Of a stretch of DNA of 64,000 nt, positions 53,842-62,318 are shown in pieces. Origin of the DNA: G963422275 sp963422275 (lineage in GTDB: Bacteria > Pseudomonadota > Alphaproteobacteria > Rhodobacterales > Rhodobacteraceae). Position numbers and translations under genes: made by a program. Below the pieces are notes generated by a model. It saw only the letters and a list, made by a program, of their open reading frames with translations. It was not told where the DNA came from and ran no database searches. The stretch covers positions 1,798,001-1,862,000 of the forward strand of contig OY729418.1 of the NCBI GenBank assembly GCA_963422275.1, written 5' to 3'. The first letter of the stretch is position 1; each line of letters opens with the position of its first letter.

Positions 53842-54849
53842 TCAATTTCCGATGCCGAGCATCTTGTACATGGCTTGATAGGTGGCCACGGCTTCATTAA
53901 TCAGCGCAATCGAACCCGAGGTGTCCCTGAAACTGTCAATCAGGTGCATGTATTTCTTCGTGTTGAACTCTTGGTAATCGGGTGTGTCGAATCCCGCTTT
54001 GCAAGCGGCTGAAAGAAATTCGACAGTGGGCTCTGGAACGCCATTCTTCACATAGAAGCCACGAAATCTCGTTAGCGGCTCAAATTCAGCGCCGCTCTCC
54101 CAGTGGGTCGGAACGTCGGAAAACGCTGACGGACGTTCGTTAAGAAACGTGAGAATCGGTTTCATCTGACCCGCGTCCAGGAAGTTGCTCACATCGCCGG
54201 GCTGTTCAAACAGCACATCCACGTGTCCGCCGATCAAGGCAGCGTAGCGCTCGGCCGGCTTGTCGAACGCGATCTGGTTGATCTCGATCCCGAGGGCAGA
54301 CTGCAGTTGTTCCATTACCACAAGCTCCATCGACCCGACCTTGCCCAAATTCGCCATCGTGACATTCCCAGGATTCGCCTTCGCATAATCCATGAAGCTA
54401 GCCCAGTCGCTGAATCTGTCCTCGTCCGGGCGGATGTAAATCTGGCTGAACGTGATCTGGGTCATGCACAATGGAATCCAGTCCACCGCCGGGTTTTCGT
54501 CGATGTCACCGGCGGCGTAGGCCGAAATCGCGTTGTCGATGTGCTCGAGAATGGTATACCCATCAGCTGGCGCGAGCATGAAATCCGGTATCGCGGCTGT
54601 ACCGCCGCCGCCCGGTTTGTTCACAACTTGGAAGTTCAATCCAGCCACTTCGCCCATGGCCTTAGCCATTGCACGTGACAACTGGTCGGAGCCGCCGCCA
54701 GGACCGAACGGAACGATCATTGTCAAGGGCCGGTCCCCGAATCCTTTGGGTTTTTCGAGGTTGTCCGCCGCAAAAGATCCTGACACAGCGAGTGAAAACA
54801 CCAGTCCCGCCGAAATGGCAGAGCGGGAAACGGTTCCTAATACATCCAT
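53842..54849 (-). CDS. TTT transporter substrate-binding protein TctC
   Basis: A 335-residue periplasmic protein. Signal peptide MDVLGTVSRSAISAGLVFSLAVSGSFAAD; then RPLTMIVPFGPGGGSDQLSRAMAKAMGE, with the GGGSD motif that binds the carboxylate, GPGGGGTAAIPDFMLAPADGYTI-like block (KPGGGGTAAIPDFMLAPADG), and RFRGFYVKNGVPEP. AAGGAGA lies 6 bases before the ATG at 54849. First gene of the operon tctC-tctB-tctA-sauS-ligase. The ligand is unknown; sulfoacetate is inferred from the enzymes. Confidence 0.9.
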   Translation of the reverse strand: MDVLGTVSRSAISAGLVFSLAVSGSFAADNLEKPKGFGDRPLTMIVPFGPGGGSDQLSRAMAKAMGEVAGLNFQVVNKPGGGGTAAIPDFMLAPADGYTILEHIDNAISAYAAGDIDENPAVDWIPLCMTQITFSQIYIRPDEDRFSDWASFMDYAKANPGNVTMANLGKVGSMELVVMEQLQSALGIEINQIAFDKPAERYAALIGGHVDVLFEQPGDVSNFLDAGQMKPILTFLNERPSAFSDVPTHWESGAEFEPLTRFRGFYVKNGVPEPTVEFLSAACKAGFDTPDYQEFNTKKYMHLIDSFRDTSGSIALINEAVATYQAMYKMLGIGN

Positions 54850-55142
54850 CTCTAATCTCCTTCGCATGCGAGCGCGATATGCGGACACTCAGAGTCGCGC
54901 GAATAACCGCTGTCGCTTCTTCGAGAGATAGCTACCACAATGCATTGTGAATTTCTTGCAAAACATGAAATTTAAGTGAATTTTCAAAGCACCCGATATT
55001 TGAAAATCGGGAGGGCGGCATTTTGCTGAAAATCCCGCCCAGCACCGCTGGCTATTTATCCAAGGCGAGAGTTAAAGTCGCAACCGCACCCCGTTTGCCC
55101 CACTGTTCGCCAGCCGTTCGCTTTACCAGTTCCCTTTTCATA

Positions 55143-55668
55143 AGACTGTTGCGAAATGTGCCTCCGGCCAGGGACAGGTTGCGTTGAAAGTGCTGCAAGT
55201 CATTGTGACGTTCGATTGAGGGACAGACCGATGGATTTCTTCATGAAGGTGGTGGACGAGCGCCTAGCGGCGGTTCCTGGTCCGGTGCACTCGCTGTCGG
55301 ACCGGGTCTCGGCGCCTGAGCGCGATCTTGACGCGGCGCCGAGGCGAGATTGTCGCCGATGATCGTGCCAAGGGGAGTGCCTTTGGTTTTGGTGTCGGAG
55401 CGGCTCTCGGCGGCCCCAGACGCAGTTGGCTGAAAAAGGGAGTCGTGGCCACTTCGGGAACAAGGAGCTAGCGAGCGCCGTCAACCGAATCGACATGACA
55501 CCAGCCTGAGGTTCGGAGTCTGCCCCGGTCCGAGCAAAGCCGACGCATTGGGGCTTAAAACCGCGAACGGCGAGGCAACCCGCCGCCGTCCGCAAAAGCC
55601 CCAGCGCAGGATCGGCTCCGAAGACCGCACAACCACACGCCAGCCAGTTTTCGCAGCGGTTTTTTTAG
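55143..55668 (+). repeat. Short repeat family A, long copy
   Basis: Starts GACTGTTGCGAAATGTGCCT, contains ACCGATGGATTTCTTCATGA, GCATTGGGGCTTAAAACCGC and CCGCACAACCACACGCCAGC, and ends TTTTCGCAGCGGTTTTTTTA at 55668. The last TTA is also the stop codon (TAA, minus) of the Slam-type gene. About 526 bp. Confidence 0.65.
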
Positions 55669-57137
55669 AACAGCCGACGCAGACCAAGCCGCAAGGTTTG
55701 AAGTTGCCGGTCGTGCAACGGGATGGTCGATGCCGTCCGCGCCCAGTTCAAGTTGATCTCGGGTAGGTAGCCTTCCCGCGCCAGCACCCGGTGCGCGAGC
55801 GTGAGGCCCAGACCATGTGTCCGATCCTCCCTCCGTGTCAGGAACAGTGGATGCTCGTCGTCGAATCCCGTCTCGGTCAGGTTGACCCGAACCGACAAGC
55901 TCCAATCCCGCCAAGAGTCCGTCACGTAGGCGAAAGACACCTCGCGCGAGGTCCATCGCAGGCTCCGCCGTTCCGGCTCCTCGCGGGAGAGCGTTCCCCC
56001 CGCGGTTAGCCAGCCGGGACCGATGCGCCGCGAAATGCGCAGGCCGAGCGATCGTCCAAGCGGGTCTGCATCCGTGCTTTCGCCCTCGTGCCGCGTGATC
56101 CAGAACCGGGCAGAGACCCCAGTGCGCCATTCGGCCGCCATGTCCTGATCGATCCCCATCCCGGCCCAGAAACTCGCGGCGTAAGCTTCGCCACCGCGCC
56201 ACCGCCATTCGGCCCCCAGGTCGGCATGGGCCAAGCCTGGCCGAGACTGGCCCGCGATGTCCACGGTGTATCCTAGGCGGGGCCCTGTCGATAAGCTCGC
56301 CCACGTCCGGTTGTGCTGGCTCGCGCTCAGTGCTGTGTTGCGCGCCGCTGACAGGCGGGTTTCGATATATGCACGTCCGCCTTCGATGACCGGCTCGCGC
56401 CAGTGCAGCCGCACCCCCGTCCGTGTGATCCAGGCTCGCACTGGACGCTGGTCCAGCGTGATTGGCAGTAGTACCCCGCCGAGCAGCGGCACGTCCACGG
56501 TCTCGCGCTCTGACGCGTTGTTCACGTTGTTGTCGTGCCAGAAACCAATGTCGAGGTCGACCCGCCAGCGTTGCCGGTCCCGGATTCGTTCCAGGAAGCC
56601 TTCCACGTTGCGCCGCACCGTTGGTGGCAGACGCTCTCTCCGCAGCACATCTCGGAAGACTGCCTTTGCCGCGTCATCGCGCCCAAGCGCGAACAGTGCC
56701 GCCGCATAGTCGAGCTGGAAGCGGTCGGTGTCGGGACGCTCCGTCGAAAGCTGCCCGAGGATCTGCGCTGCTGCTGCGTACCGTCCCGTCTGCAAAAGCG
56801 CCTGTGCTGCCATGAAGCGTGCCGGCACCGTGTCCACGCCGCCGAGGCGTGCCTCCTGAACGGCAAGGTGCAACAGCTTCAGGGCCTTCTCCGGCTCTCC
56901 CACCTCGATCCAACGCTCCGCCGTCGCGACCGCTTCGTTGGCGAGGCGTTGGACTTCGGCTCGATCCGGGGTGTCACCCGCCCAAACGATCCCGCAGGAA
57001 AGGACAGCGGCGAGCACCGCCGCCGCAACTTTCCTTGATGCCCTGACTGAATAGTTACTGGTGGCGCTTCGCGCCGAACGCACCGATGACTTGAGCACGC
57101 TCGAATATCCCGCCGACTTCCTCGTGCCTCGGACCAT
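55665..57137 (-). CDS. Slam-type outer-membrane protein (surface lipoprotein assembly modifier)
   Basis: Up to 490 residues. A signal-like segment (ASRKVAAAVLAAVLSCGIVWAGD) is followed by a tetratricopeptide-rich domain at about 55-190 (AVATAERWIEVGEPEKALKLLHLAVQEAR, ARFMAAQALLQTGRYAAAAQILGQL) and a C-terminal beta barrel (WRVDLDIGFWHDNNVNNA to LRLGLRRLF) ending in Phe. This matches Slam proteins, which move lipoproteins to the cell surface. The true start is unclear: ATG 57137 overlaps the upstream lipoprotein gene by 83 bases; GTG 57098 or 57083 are alternatives. Its partner lipoprotein is encoded just upstream. Confidence 0.82.
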   Translation of the reverse strand: MVRGTRKSAGYSSVLKSSVRSARSATSNYSVRASRKVAAAVLAAVLSCGIVWAGDTPDRAEVQRLANEAVATAERWIEVGEPEKALKLLHLAVQEARLGGVDTVPARFMAAQALLQTGRYAAAAQILGQLSTERPDTDRFQLDYAAALFALGRDDAAKAVFRDVLRRERLPPTVRRNVEGFLERIRDRQRWRVDLDIGFWHDNNVNNASERETVDVPLLGGVLLPITLDQRPVRAWITRTGVRLHWREPVIEGGRAYIETRLSAARNTALSASQHNRTWASLSTGPRLGYTVDIAGQSRPGLAHADLGAEWRWRGGEAYAASFWAGMGIDQDMAAEWRTGVSARFWITRHEGESTDADPLGRSLGLRISRRIGPGWLTAGGTLSREEPERRSLRWTSREVSFAYVTDSWRDWSLSVRVNLTETGFDDEHPLFLTRREDRTHGLGLTLAHRVLAREGYLPEINLNWARTASTIPLHDRQLQTLRLGLRRLF

Positions 57138-58002
57138 AGAATTTGCCTTTGATAGAATTTGTGTCCGATCCGTCCTCGAAACTGCCTTGCGTCACCGGAA
57201 TTTCATTCCACTTCATGTCTTTGCGATGAGAGCCGGCATTGAGGTCGTAGATTTCAGTAAATTCAACGCGGACTTTTGGGTTCGAAAAATCGGCGATCAC
57301 GATTTCCGCGTCCCCTTGGATCACATTACCACGTTTCCGCGTCGCGCTAACATCCGCACCGATCATAACACCCTTCCAAACGCCACGGCCAGTCTTGGAG
57401 GCGGAATTCGCATCCGAGGCGCGCCCGATAGAATAGAAGACGATGGGCGTACGCCTGCCTTCCTCGAATCTGCCTGCCTCTCCCGCAAAGTAGCTGTGCT
57501 CGAGCCAGCCACCGTAGCTGACGACACGGAAATCTTCGCCTTCTATTTTCGCCCGACCGCGCCCTTGGGCAAGGGAAACGCCATTTTTGATCATGACGGG
57601 CTGGGCCTCGGAGACCAAACCCTCTGGCTCGGTAAAAGTCGAGATGTCAGAAATCCTGATTCGGCGGGAATTTCCAACAGAGCATATTTTTGGGCTACGG
57701 CAATAGACTTGAATGCGCTCGGCTTGAATGCGCTTAGGTGAACCTGTGCCTGAAAGCATTAGATAGTCACTCAAGAGAAGTGAGCTTGCCGATTTAATCA
57801 CTTTGCGCCTATGCTCCCAGATCTTGTCCGAGGTCAGAGCGAGCGGAGTGGATTTGGCGATTAACGAACGTGCATTGCTGGAATTGACCGGATAGGGAAT
57901 GTCAGAGACCGGCGACTCCTCCCTGCTCCCTCCCGCCCCGCACGCGGCGAGAAGCGATAGAACACAGCCAACGAATGAGAACTGTCGAAGAGGCAAGTGC
58001 AT
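57055..58002 (-). CDS. TbpB-like surface lipoprotein (Slam-dependent candidate)
   Basis: A 315-residue lipoprotein. MHLPLRQFSFVGCVLSLLAACGAGG has a lipobox (LAAC-G), and AAGGA lies 7 bases before the ATG at 58002. The C-terminal ~120 residues form a transferrin-binding-protein-B-like barrel: VKGVMIGADVS-type strands, AEIVIADFSNPKVRVEFTEIYD, and the final IKGKFYGPRHEEVGGIFERAQVIGAFGAKR, the signature of TbpB/Slam-dependent lipoproteins. It overlaps the Slam-type gene, as expected for a cargo and its exporter. The bound host or environmental ligand cannot be told. Confidence 0.85.
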   Translation of the reverse strand: MHLPLRQFSFVGCVLSLLAACGAGGSREESPVSDIPYPVNSSNARSLIAKSTPLALTSDKIWEHRRKVIKSASSLLLSDYLMLSGTGSPKRIQAERIQVYCRSPKICSVGNSRRIRISDISTFTEPEGLVSEAQPVMIKNGVSLAQGRGRAKIEGEDFRVVSYGGWLEHSYFAGEAGRFEEGRRTPIVFYSIGRASDANSASKTGRGVWKGVMIGADVSATRKRGNVIQGDAEIVIADFSNPKVRVEFTEIYDLNAGSHRKDMKWNEIPVTQGSFEDGSDTNSIKGKFYGPRHEEVGGIFERAQVIGAFGAKRHQ

Positions 58003-58230
58003 GAAATTATCCTTGAAAAGCCAAAGTGCCCCAGCGAGCACCTACAATTGAATCGATCGCAAAACAAGCCGGCAAAGACATGCGATCTTGGGGCGATCCT
58101 TAACGCGGCAGCTGCCGCGAAGCTTGGCGATTCCGAAGCATTGTGCACTGCATCCACGAACGCGAACCGATTAACAGAGCAATTTCACTCAAGAAATTCC
58201 GGCTTGTCTTTTCCTGCCCGCAATTTCTCC

Positions 58231-58770
58231 CGCGAACGTTGCGAAAGCGGGCATTGCCTTCTGCATTGCGACGTCTGGAGTTGGCTACGCGTCAAGTGGT
58301 TGCCGATCGATGGCTAGCGGGGCCTTCCGGCACCGGCCTTGGCGCCCAAAGGCGCGGTTTCAGTCCCCGATGCGCCGCATCGGGCGGGTTCGGAACAGAC
58401 TCCGGCCCTCACGACAAGCTCGATCCGATTGGCCGCCTTGAACTGATTCAACGCCATTGCCTTGAAAACCGTTCCACCGCCACGGGCTAGGGGAACCCGG
58501 AACATGATCCCCGACCGGACAGCCGGCCGGGCGACATGAAGACGAGGCACATCGTCAGAGCCCGCCCAAGCTCCCGGTCCGACAGCGAGTGCCGCTGGCC
58601 AGCGGTAGCGCCCCGGGTCATCGGATCGACATCGCGGCGGTTCTCGTGCCGCGCGCTCGGCCGCCGCGGCCATGAAGAAATCCATTGGAGCCCTCAACTG
58701 AACTTCAGGAAAAGCGTTTCAGACCTTTCAGCGCAACAGGTGCAGGGACAAAGGACGCATTCTGCAACAG
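58231..58770 (-). repeat. Short repeat family A, inverted copy
   Basis: Minus-strand copy: starts TGTTGCAGAATGCGTCCT at 58770, contains TCCAATGGATTTCTTCATGG, ATCGGGGACTGAAACCGCGC and ends TTTCGCAACGTTCGCG at 58231. Its outer end is interrupted at 58770 by the IS5 relic that follows. About 540 bp. Confidence 0.65.
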
Positions 58771-59204
58771 GGAACCTCTGATTTGGAGGGTTTTTCTGGT
58801 TTTGGCTGCGGAAACCGCCCTTCCCGGCTGCGCCGGTCGGTTTTCGGCGGTCCGGAAGCCGCAAATGCGCGTTTTCGGGGCTGAACCGCCGCCGGTTCAG
58901 TCCCCGCAGGGCCGATTCGGCAAATTCCGGACACGCTTCTCCCCTGTCACGACAGGTGCGGCTGGGCAATCATCAGGTTCGAGAAGCCCGGAAGCGGTGC
59001 AAGCCGCTGCACGTTCCTCTCCAGACCTCGATGGCGAACCCTGTCGCAGCCGAACACCCGCTTGATGATCCGGAACTGATGCTCCACCCGCGCCCGGGCC
59101 TTCGGTTTTCCGCAATGAAGTTCCGGGGGTTTTGCTCTGATGCTCCACCCGCGCCCGGGCCTTCGCCGTCTCCGCCTTGGCCGTCGCGCCGCCGCTGTCG
59201 CTGT
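58771..59204 (-). mobile_element. IS5-family relic inserted in repeat A
   Basis: Left end GGAACCTCTGATTTGGAGGG and about 430 bases matching 3045-3400 (CTTCCCGGCTGCGCCGGTCG, CAGGTTCGAGAAGCCCGGAAG). It carries the C-terminal part of the transposase in broken frames. A 51-base segment (TGATGCTCCACCCGCGCCCG and following) is repeated at 59070 and 59139. The right end is missing and is replaced by an IS1595 relic. Confidence 0.7.
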
Positions 59205-59432
59205 GCGGACAGCGGCGCTCCTCGTTGATCCCCAGCTCGATTGCCGCCAGAGAGGCCTCGCCCTCCGGCGGACCCGACAGAACCGCCGTGGCCTCCCGGC
59301 GCTGCGCCGCCGTCAGCTCATCGATGTTGGAAGCCCAGTCCCGAAACCACACCCGATCCATCCGTCTGCCCCAGGTCCAATGCAAATCGCAAGCCAGTCC
59401 ATCAGCCATGCCTGCGAATTGCAAATTGAGCC
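59205..59432 (-). mobile_element. IS1595-family relic, N-terminal end
   Basis: Minus-strand start GGCTCAATTTGCAATTCGCA at 59432, then MDRVWFRDWASNIDELTAAQRREATAVLSGPPEGEASLAAIELGINEERRCPHSDS, the N-terminus of the IS1595 transposase including the first zinc-ribbon Cys. It then runs into the IS5 relic, giving a chimeric open frame of 175 codons. It ends two bases before the stop of the DsbC-like gene. Confidence 0.75.
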
Positions 59433-59433
59433 T

Positions 59434-60681
59434 TCACGATTGATCGCCAATGCGGGTCGGCCGGATGGCTTCGTCAAACACTCGGGCATTCGGAACACCC
59501 ACGATTGTCTGGACTCCTTCGGTGGATTCGAAGATAAATAGTGGAACGGCGGGAATGTGCGCTAGCTTCAACAAGGCCGTGTTACGTTCAACCGCCGACA
59601 GCAGTTCGGTTTGCAGGGAATGCACTTCTTCAGGCACGATGCCTGAACCGCCAGACACTCCGAAGGAATTCATATGCTTCCAGAAGGCAGATGGTGGGTC
59701 TTGGCTTGCGAGTATTCTTGCAACAATGTCTGACGACGACGAATTGGCACCCGAGACCAAGATCACTCTGATTTGCACGGTTCCGCTTTCCACTCTGTCC
59801 CTTAGCCTCAGCACTGCCTTTACGCAGTAGGGACAGCCGGGATCCAGAAAAGCGTAGACCGGTGGGGCATTTTGGTTGCCTATGGCGAACCAGAACGATT
59901 CGGAATGAATGTAAGGCAGGTTAAAGCTTTCAGAAGTCACTTTTGGCAAAAGTGGCTGCTCTACTCTGGATCGATAACGATCATTTGGATCGGACGATGC
60001 CGAGACACGAAGCCCATGAGGGTCCTGAAAGGGTTGCAGAATGCCGGAAAGCGAATTGGAGCGGTTATGTTCCGCCCCGCGAGACCGTGCACTCTTGGCC
60101 AAGCCAGTACTCACGCCCTTGCTTGCATGGATTAATGCTTCTTTGGTTGAAGGTTCCGCGCTACTTGCAGACTTGCATTCGCAAGCGAAATCGGGTCGGC
60201 TTTGAATGTGCGATCGAATTTCTCGGCTTGCAGTCGCAATGCTGGACGAATCAGCAAGGTATCGAGCGAAAGAGTCGCTGCCCTCCTCGTGGTTCCCGAA
60301 AAATTCGCCATCGGACAAGAGGAGACGAATTTCGTTCGGGTTCTCCAGCAGCCATCCCGCGATCAAAGACTCCTTGTCTGGAGCAGCGAATGCAAAGAGG
60401 CCTCCTTCCGCAAGCTTCCTTGCCGGCATTCCGGCAAGATGGCCACCATATTGCAAGTTGCGAGGAGCAGCTGTTTCCAAAAGCGCGCAAGTTTCCGCCT
60501 TGAGCGAGGCAGGCAAAAAATGCACGGGCACAAAAGCGGCAATGCAAGCCATTGCCGTGAAATTGCAAAGTCTCGATTTGGGGCGGGCGGCAATTGAAAG
60601 AGATTCCCGAAAGAACCTCGGAAGGGTCATTGAACCTGCTGACCGAATCGAAAATCGGGTCGCGGGCGAAATTTCAATCAT
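59434..60681 (-). CDS. DsbC/DsbG-like thiol-disulfide protein with long N-terminal region
   Basis: A 415-residue protein. AAGGAGA precedes the ATG at 60681. A hydrophobic segment at about 41-60 (FTAMACIAAFVPVHFLPASL) could export it. The C-terminal ~150 residues are a thioredoxin-fold disulfide isomerase domain with CPYC (VYAFLDPGCPYCVKAVLRLRDRV) and the cis-Pro loop (IPAVPLFIFESTEGVQTIVG). The middle ~200 residues have no recognised motif. DsbG or conjugation-type TraF/TrbB-like roles are possible. An IS1595 relic abuts its stop, so the last residues might be altered. Confidence 0.75.
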   Translation of the reverse strand: MIEISPATRFSIRSAGSMTLPRFFRESLSIAARPKSRLCNFTAMACIAAFVPVHFLPASLKAETCALLETAAPRNLQYGGHLAGMPARKLAEGGLFAFAAPDKESLIAGWLLENPNEIRLLLSDGEFFGNHEEGSDSFARYLADSSSIATASREIRSHIQSRPDFACECKSASSAEPSTKEALIHASKGVSTGLAKSARSRGAEHNRSNSLSGILQPFQDPHGLRVSASSDPNDRYRSRVEQPLLPKVTSESFNLPYIHSESFWFAIGNQNAPPVYAFLDPGCPYCVKAVLRLRDRVESGTVQIRVILVSGANSSSSDIVARILASQDPPSAFWKHMNSFGVSGGSGIVPEEVHSLQTELLSAVERNTALLKLAHIPAVPLFIFESTEGVQTIVGVPNARVFDEAIRPTRIGDQS

Positions 60682-61434
60682 GTCTGTCTCCTTGAATCCC
60701 GTGATCAGGCCGAAGAATGCACGCCAAAGTGAGATTGCAGCCCAGAATTCGCTGACTTTTTTTTCCGGGACTGATCGTCAACTTGTCTTCAGTGCCGCCC
60801 GCTGGCGGAAGCTGCTGCTGGTGCCGGGCATTGTGTCATGAGGCATCTGACGGTCGAAATCGCGCAGATCAACTAATTGCAGTTTTGAATTCAAGGCTAG
60901 GCATTCGGGTGCGAAGTGCATGTGGAGGCCGCTTTGACGGCTCAGTTTCGCCGCAACTTTTTACTGCAAATGCAGATGCCGGAATAAAATTTGGCTCGCT
61001 CTCTTTTTTGTAGCGGTGGAGCGCTCAGGGGGTGTCTTTCATTGAGGCCGAGTCAGGCTGTGATTGTGATGCTCGAACGCAATGCATGAATTGACCGCTT
61101 GCATGAAGACGTTGCCATGACTCGGTGTCCGGGAAGGTACGGTGTTGAGACCGCACCGGGAAAGGCACTGGTAAATGCACTGCATCGGTATGTGCGGCTT
61201 TTGCGCTCTCATTGCCTGCGTGCTTCAATTCGCCGCTGTTGCAGCCAGCCGCGGAATTGCTTACCGGTCTGTGCAGCGGTTGGATGTGAAGTGGCGAGCA
61301 AGCATTTGCGGCGCTGCCTGCCACTGAGAGAAGTCAGGGCTGGTGCTCAAGCTGGAGCAATTTCGGAGGCAGGTGACGATCAAGATTGCCGGGCAGAGGC
61401 AGCCAATGGCAAGGAATTTGCGGGCATTGAAACT
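60682..61434. other. Intergenic, no gene seen
   Basis: About 750 bases without a supportable gene on either strand. The open frames lack motifs and ribosome sites. It lies upstream of the DsbC-like gene and downstream of the FAH hydrolase gene. Confidence 0.45.
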
Positions 61435-61453
61435 TGGCCGCCTCTGGCGGCCA
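61435..61453 (-). terminator. Hairpin downstream of the FAH hydrolase gene
   Basis: TGGCCGCC (61435-61442), 3-base loop, GGCGGCCA (61446-61453): perfect 8-bp GC-rich stem 13 bases past the hydrolase stop. Only a weak T-containing tail follows (AGTTT), so it is a probable but not certain terminator. Confidence 0.55.
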
Positions 61454-61466
61454 TGCAGCTTCGAGG

Positions 61467-62153
61467 TCAAACAACCTTGACGCTCATGATGCCGAGTCCG
61501 TCGATTTCAATCTCCATGACGTCGCCCTTGTCGATTGCCGCAACGCCTGCAGGAGTGCCCGACAAAATGACGTCGCCGCCGGCAAGCGTGAAATATTCTG
61601 AAAGGTAAGAGACCATCTCCGGCACCTTCCAGATCATCTGGTTGAGGTCACCCGTTTGGCGGACAGCGCCATTCACGCGAAGCGCGATCCTGCCTGTGGA
61701 TCGATGTCCGACTTCTGACACAGGGTGCACTGGCCCGACGGGTGCAGAGCGTTCGAACGCCTTGCCAATCTCCCACGGCCTGCCAAGTTTCTTTTGCTGT
61801 CCCTGCAGGTCACGACGGGTCATGTCGAGTGAAAGCGCGTATCCGAATATGTGGTCGAGCGCTGAATCGACCGGAATGTTCGATCCTCCAGACTTCAGCA
61901 TGACGGCGAGCTCAGCTTCGTGGTGCACGTCGGTGGAATGCGGCGGATAGGGGAATTCGCCGGAGGAGTCCATGTTCTCGGGGTTCTTTTGGAAGAAGAA
62001 GGGCTCCTCCCGGTCTGGATTGTGTCCCATCTCGATGGCGTGCGCAGCGTAGTTGCGTCCGATGCAGTAGACTCGACGGACTGGAAACATCAGATCGGAT
62101 CCTGCGATGGGCAGCGCGACGCGCGGCGGCCGCTCAATTGCGAATCTGGTCAT
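61467..62153 (-). CDS. Fumarylacetoacetate hydrolase (FAH) family protein
   Basis: A 228-residue metal-dependent C-C hydrolase or decarboxylase, close to fumarylpyruvate hydrolases. VYCIGRNYAAHAIEMGHNPDREEPFFFQKN is the usual start; metal ligands are in VHHEAELAVML and the later LDMTRRDLQGQQKKLGRPWEIGKAFERSAPVGP; GGDVILSGTPAGVAAIDKGD closes the core. The ATG at 62153 has GGAGAT 5 bases upstream. The gene is divergent from the GntR regulator at 62319, which probably controls it. Confidence 0.9.
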   Translation of the reverse strand: MTRFAIERPPRVALPIAGSDLMFPVRRVYCIGRNYAAHAIEMGHNPDREEPFFFQKNPENMDSSGEFPYPPHSTDVHHEAELAVMLKSGGSNIPVDSALDHIFGYALSLDMTRRDLQGQQKKLGRPWEIGKAFERSAPVGPVHPVSEVGHRSTGRIALRVNGAVRQTGDLNQMIWKVPEMVSYLSEYFTLAGGDVILSGTPAGVAAIDKGDVMEIEIDGLGIMSVKVV

Positions 62154-62246
62154 GTAAATCTCCATAATTGGTTGATGCTTGATCAGCGACAGGGAGATGG
62201 AGTGATTTCTGTTTTTTTCAATTAAATAAACTGTCATTATTTTCGC

Positions 62247-62303
62247 TTGCCACCTCCTTGGCATCAACCTATGATAGATCAATCAGCTTTATTGGTCAAC
62301 CAA
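62247..62303 (+). promoter_or_regulatory. GntR promoter and FCD-type operator
   Basis: TTGCCA (62247-62252), 17 bases, TATGAT (62270-62275) form a good sigma-70 promoter for the GntR gene. TTGGTCAACCAA at 62292-62303 is a near-palindrome with the TGGT-N-ACCA pattern of FadR/FCD regulators, placed just past the predicted start, as expected for autorepression. An inverted pair TGCCA...TGGCA lies within the spacer. Confidence 0.6.
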
Positions 62304-62318
62304 GTCTGGAATTGACGC

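Noticed and set aside
58897..59424. A 175-codon transposase gene
   Set aside because: It is a fusion of an IS1595 N-terminus with an out-of-phase IS5 relic; neither half is complete.
61099..61608. A 169-codon plus-strand frame before the FAH gene
   Set aside because: Composition is not protein-like, it overlaps the FAH gene end and has no ribosome site.
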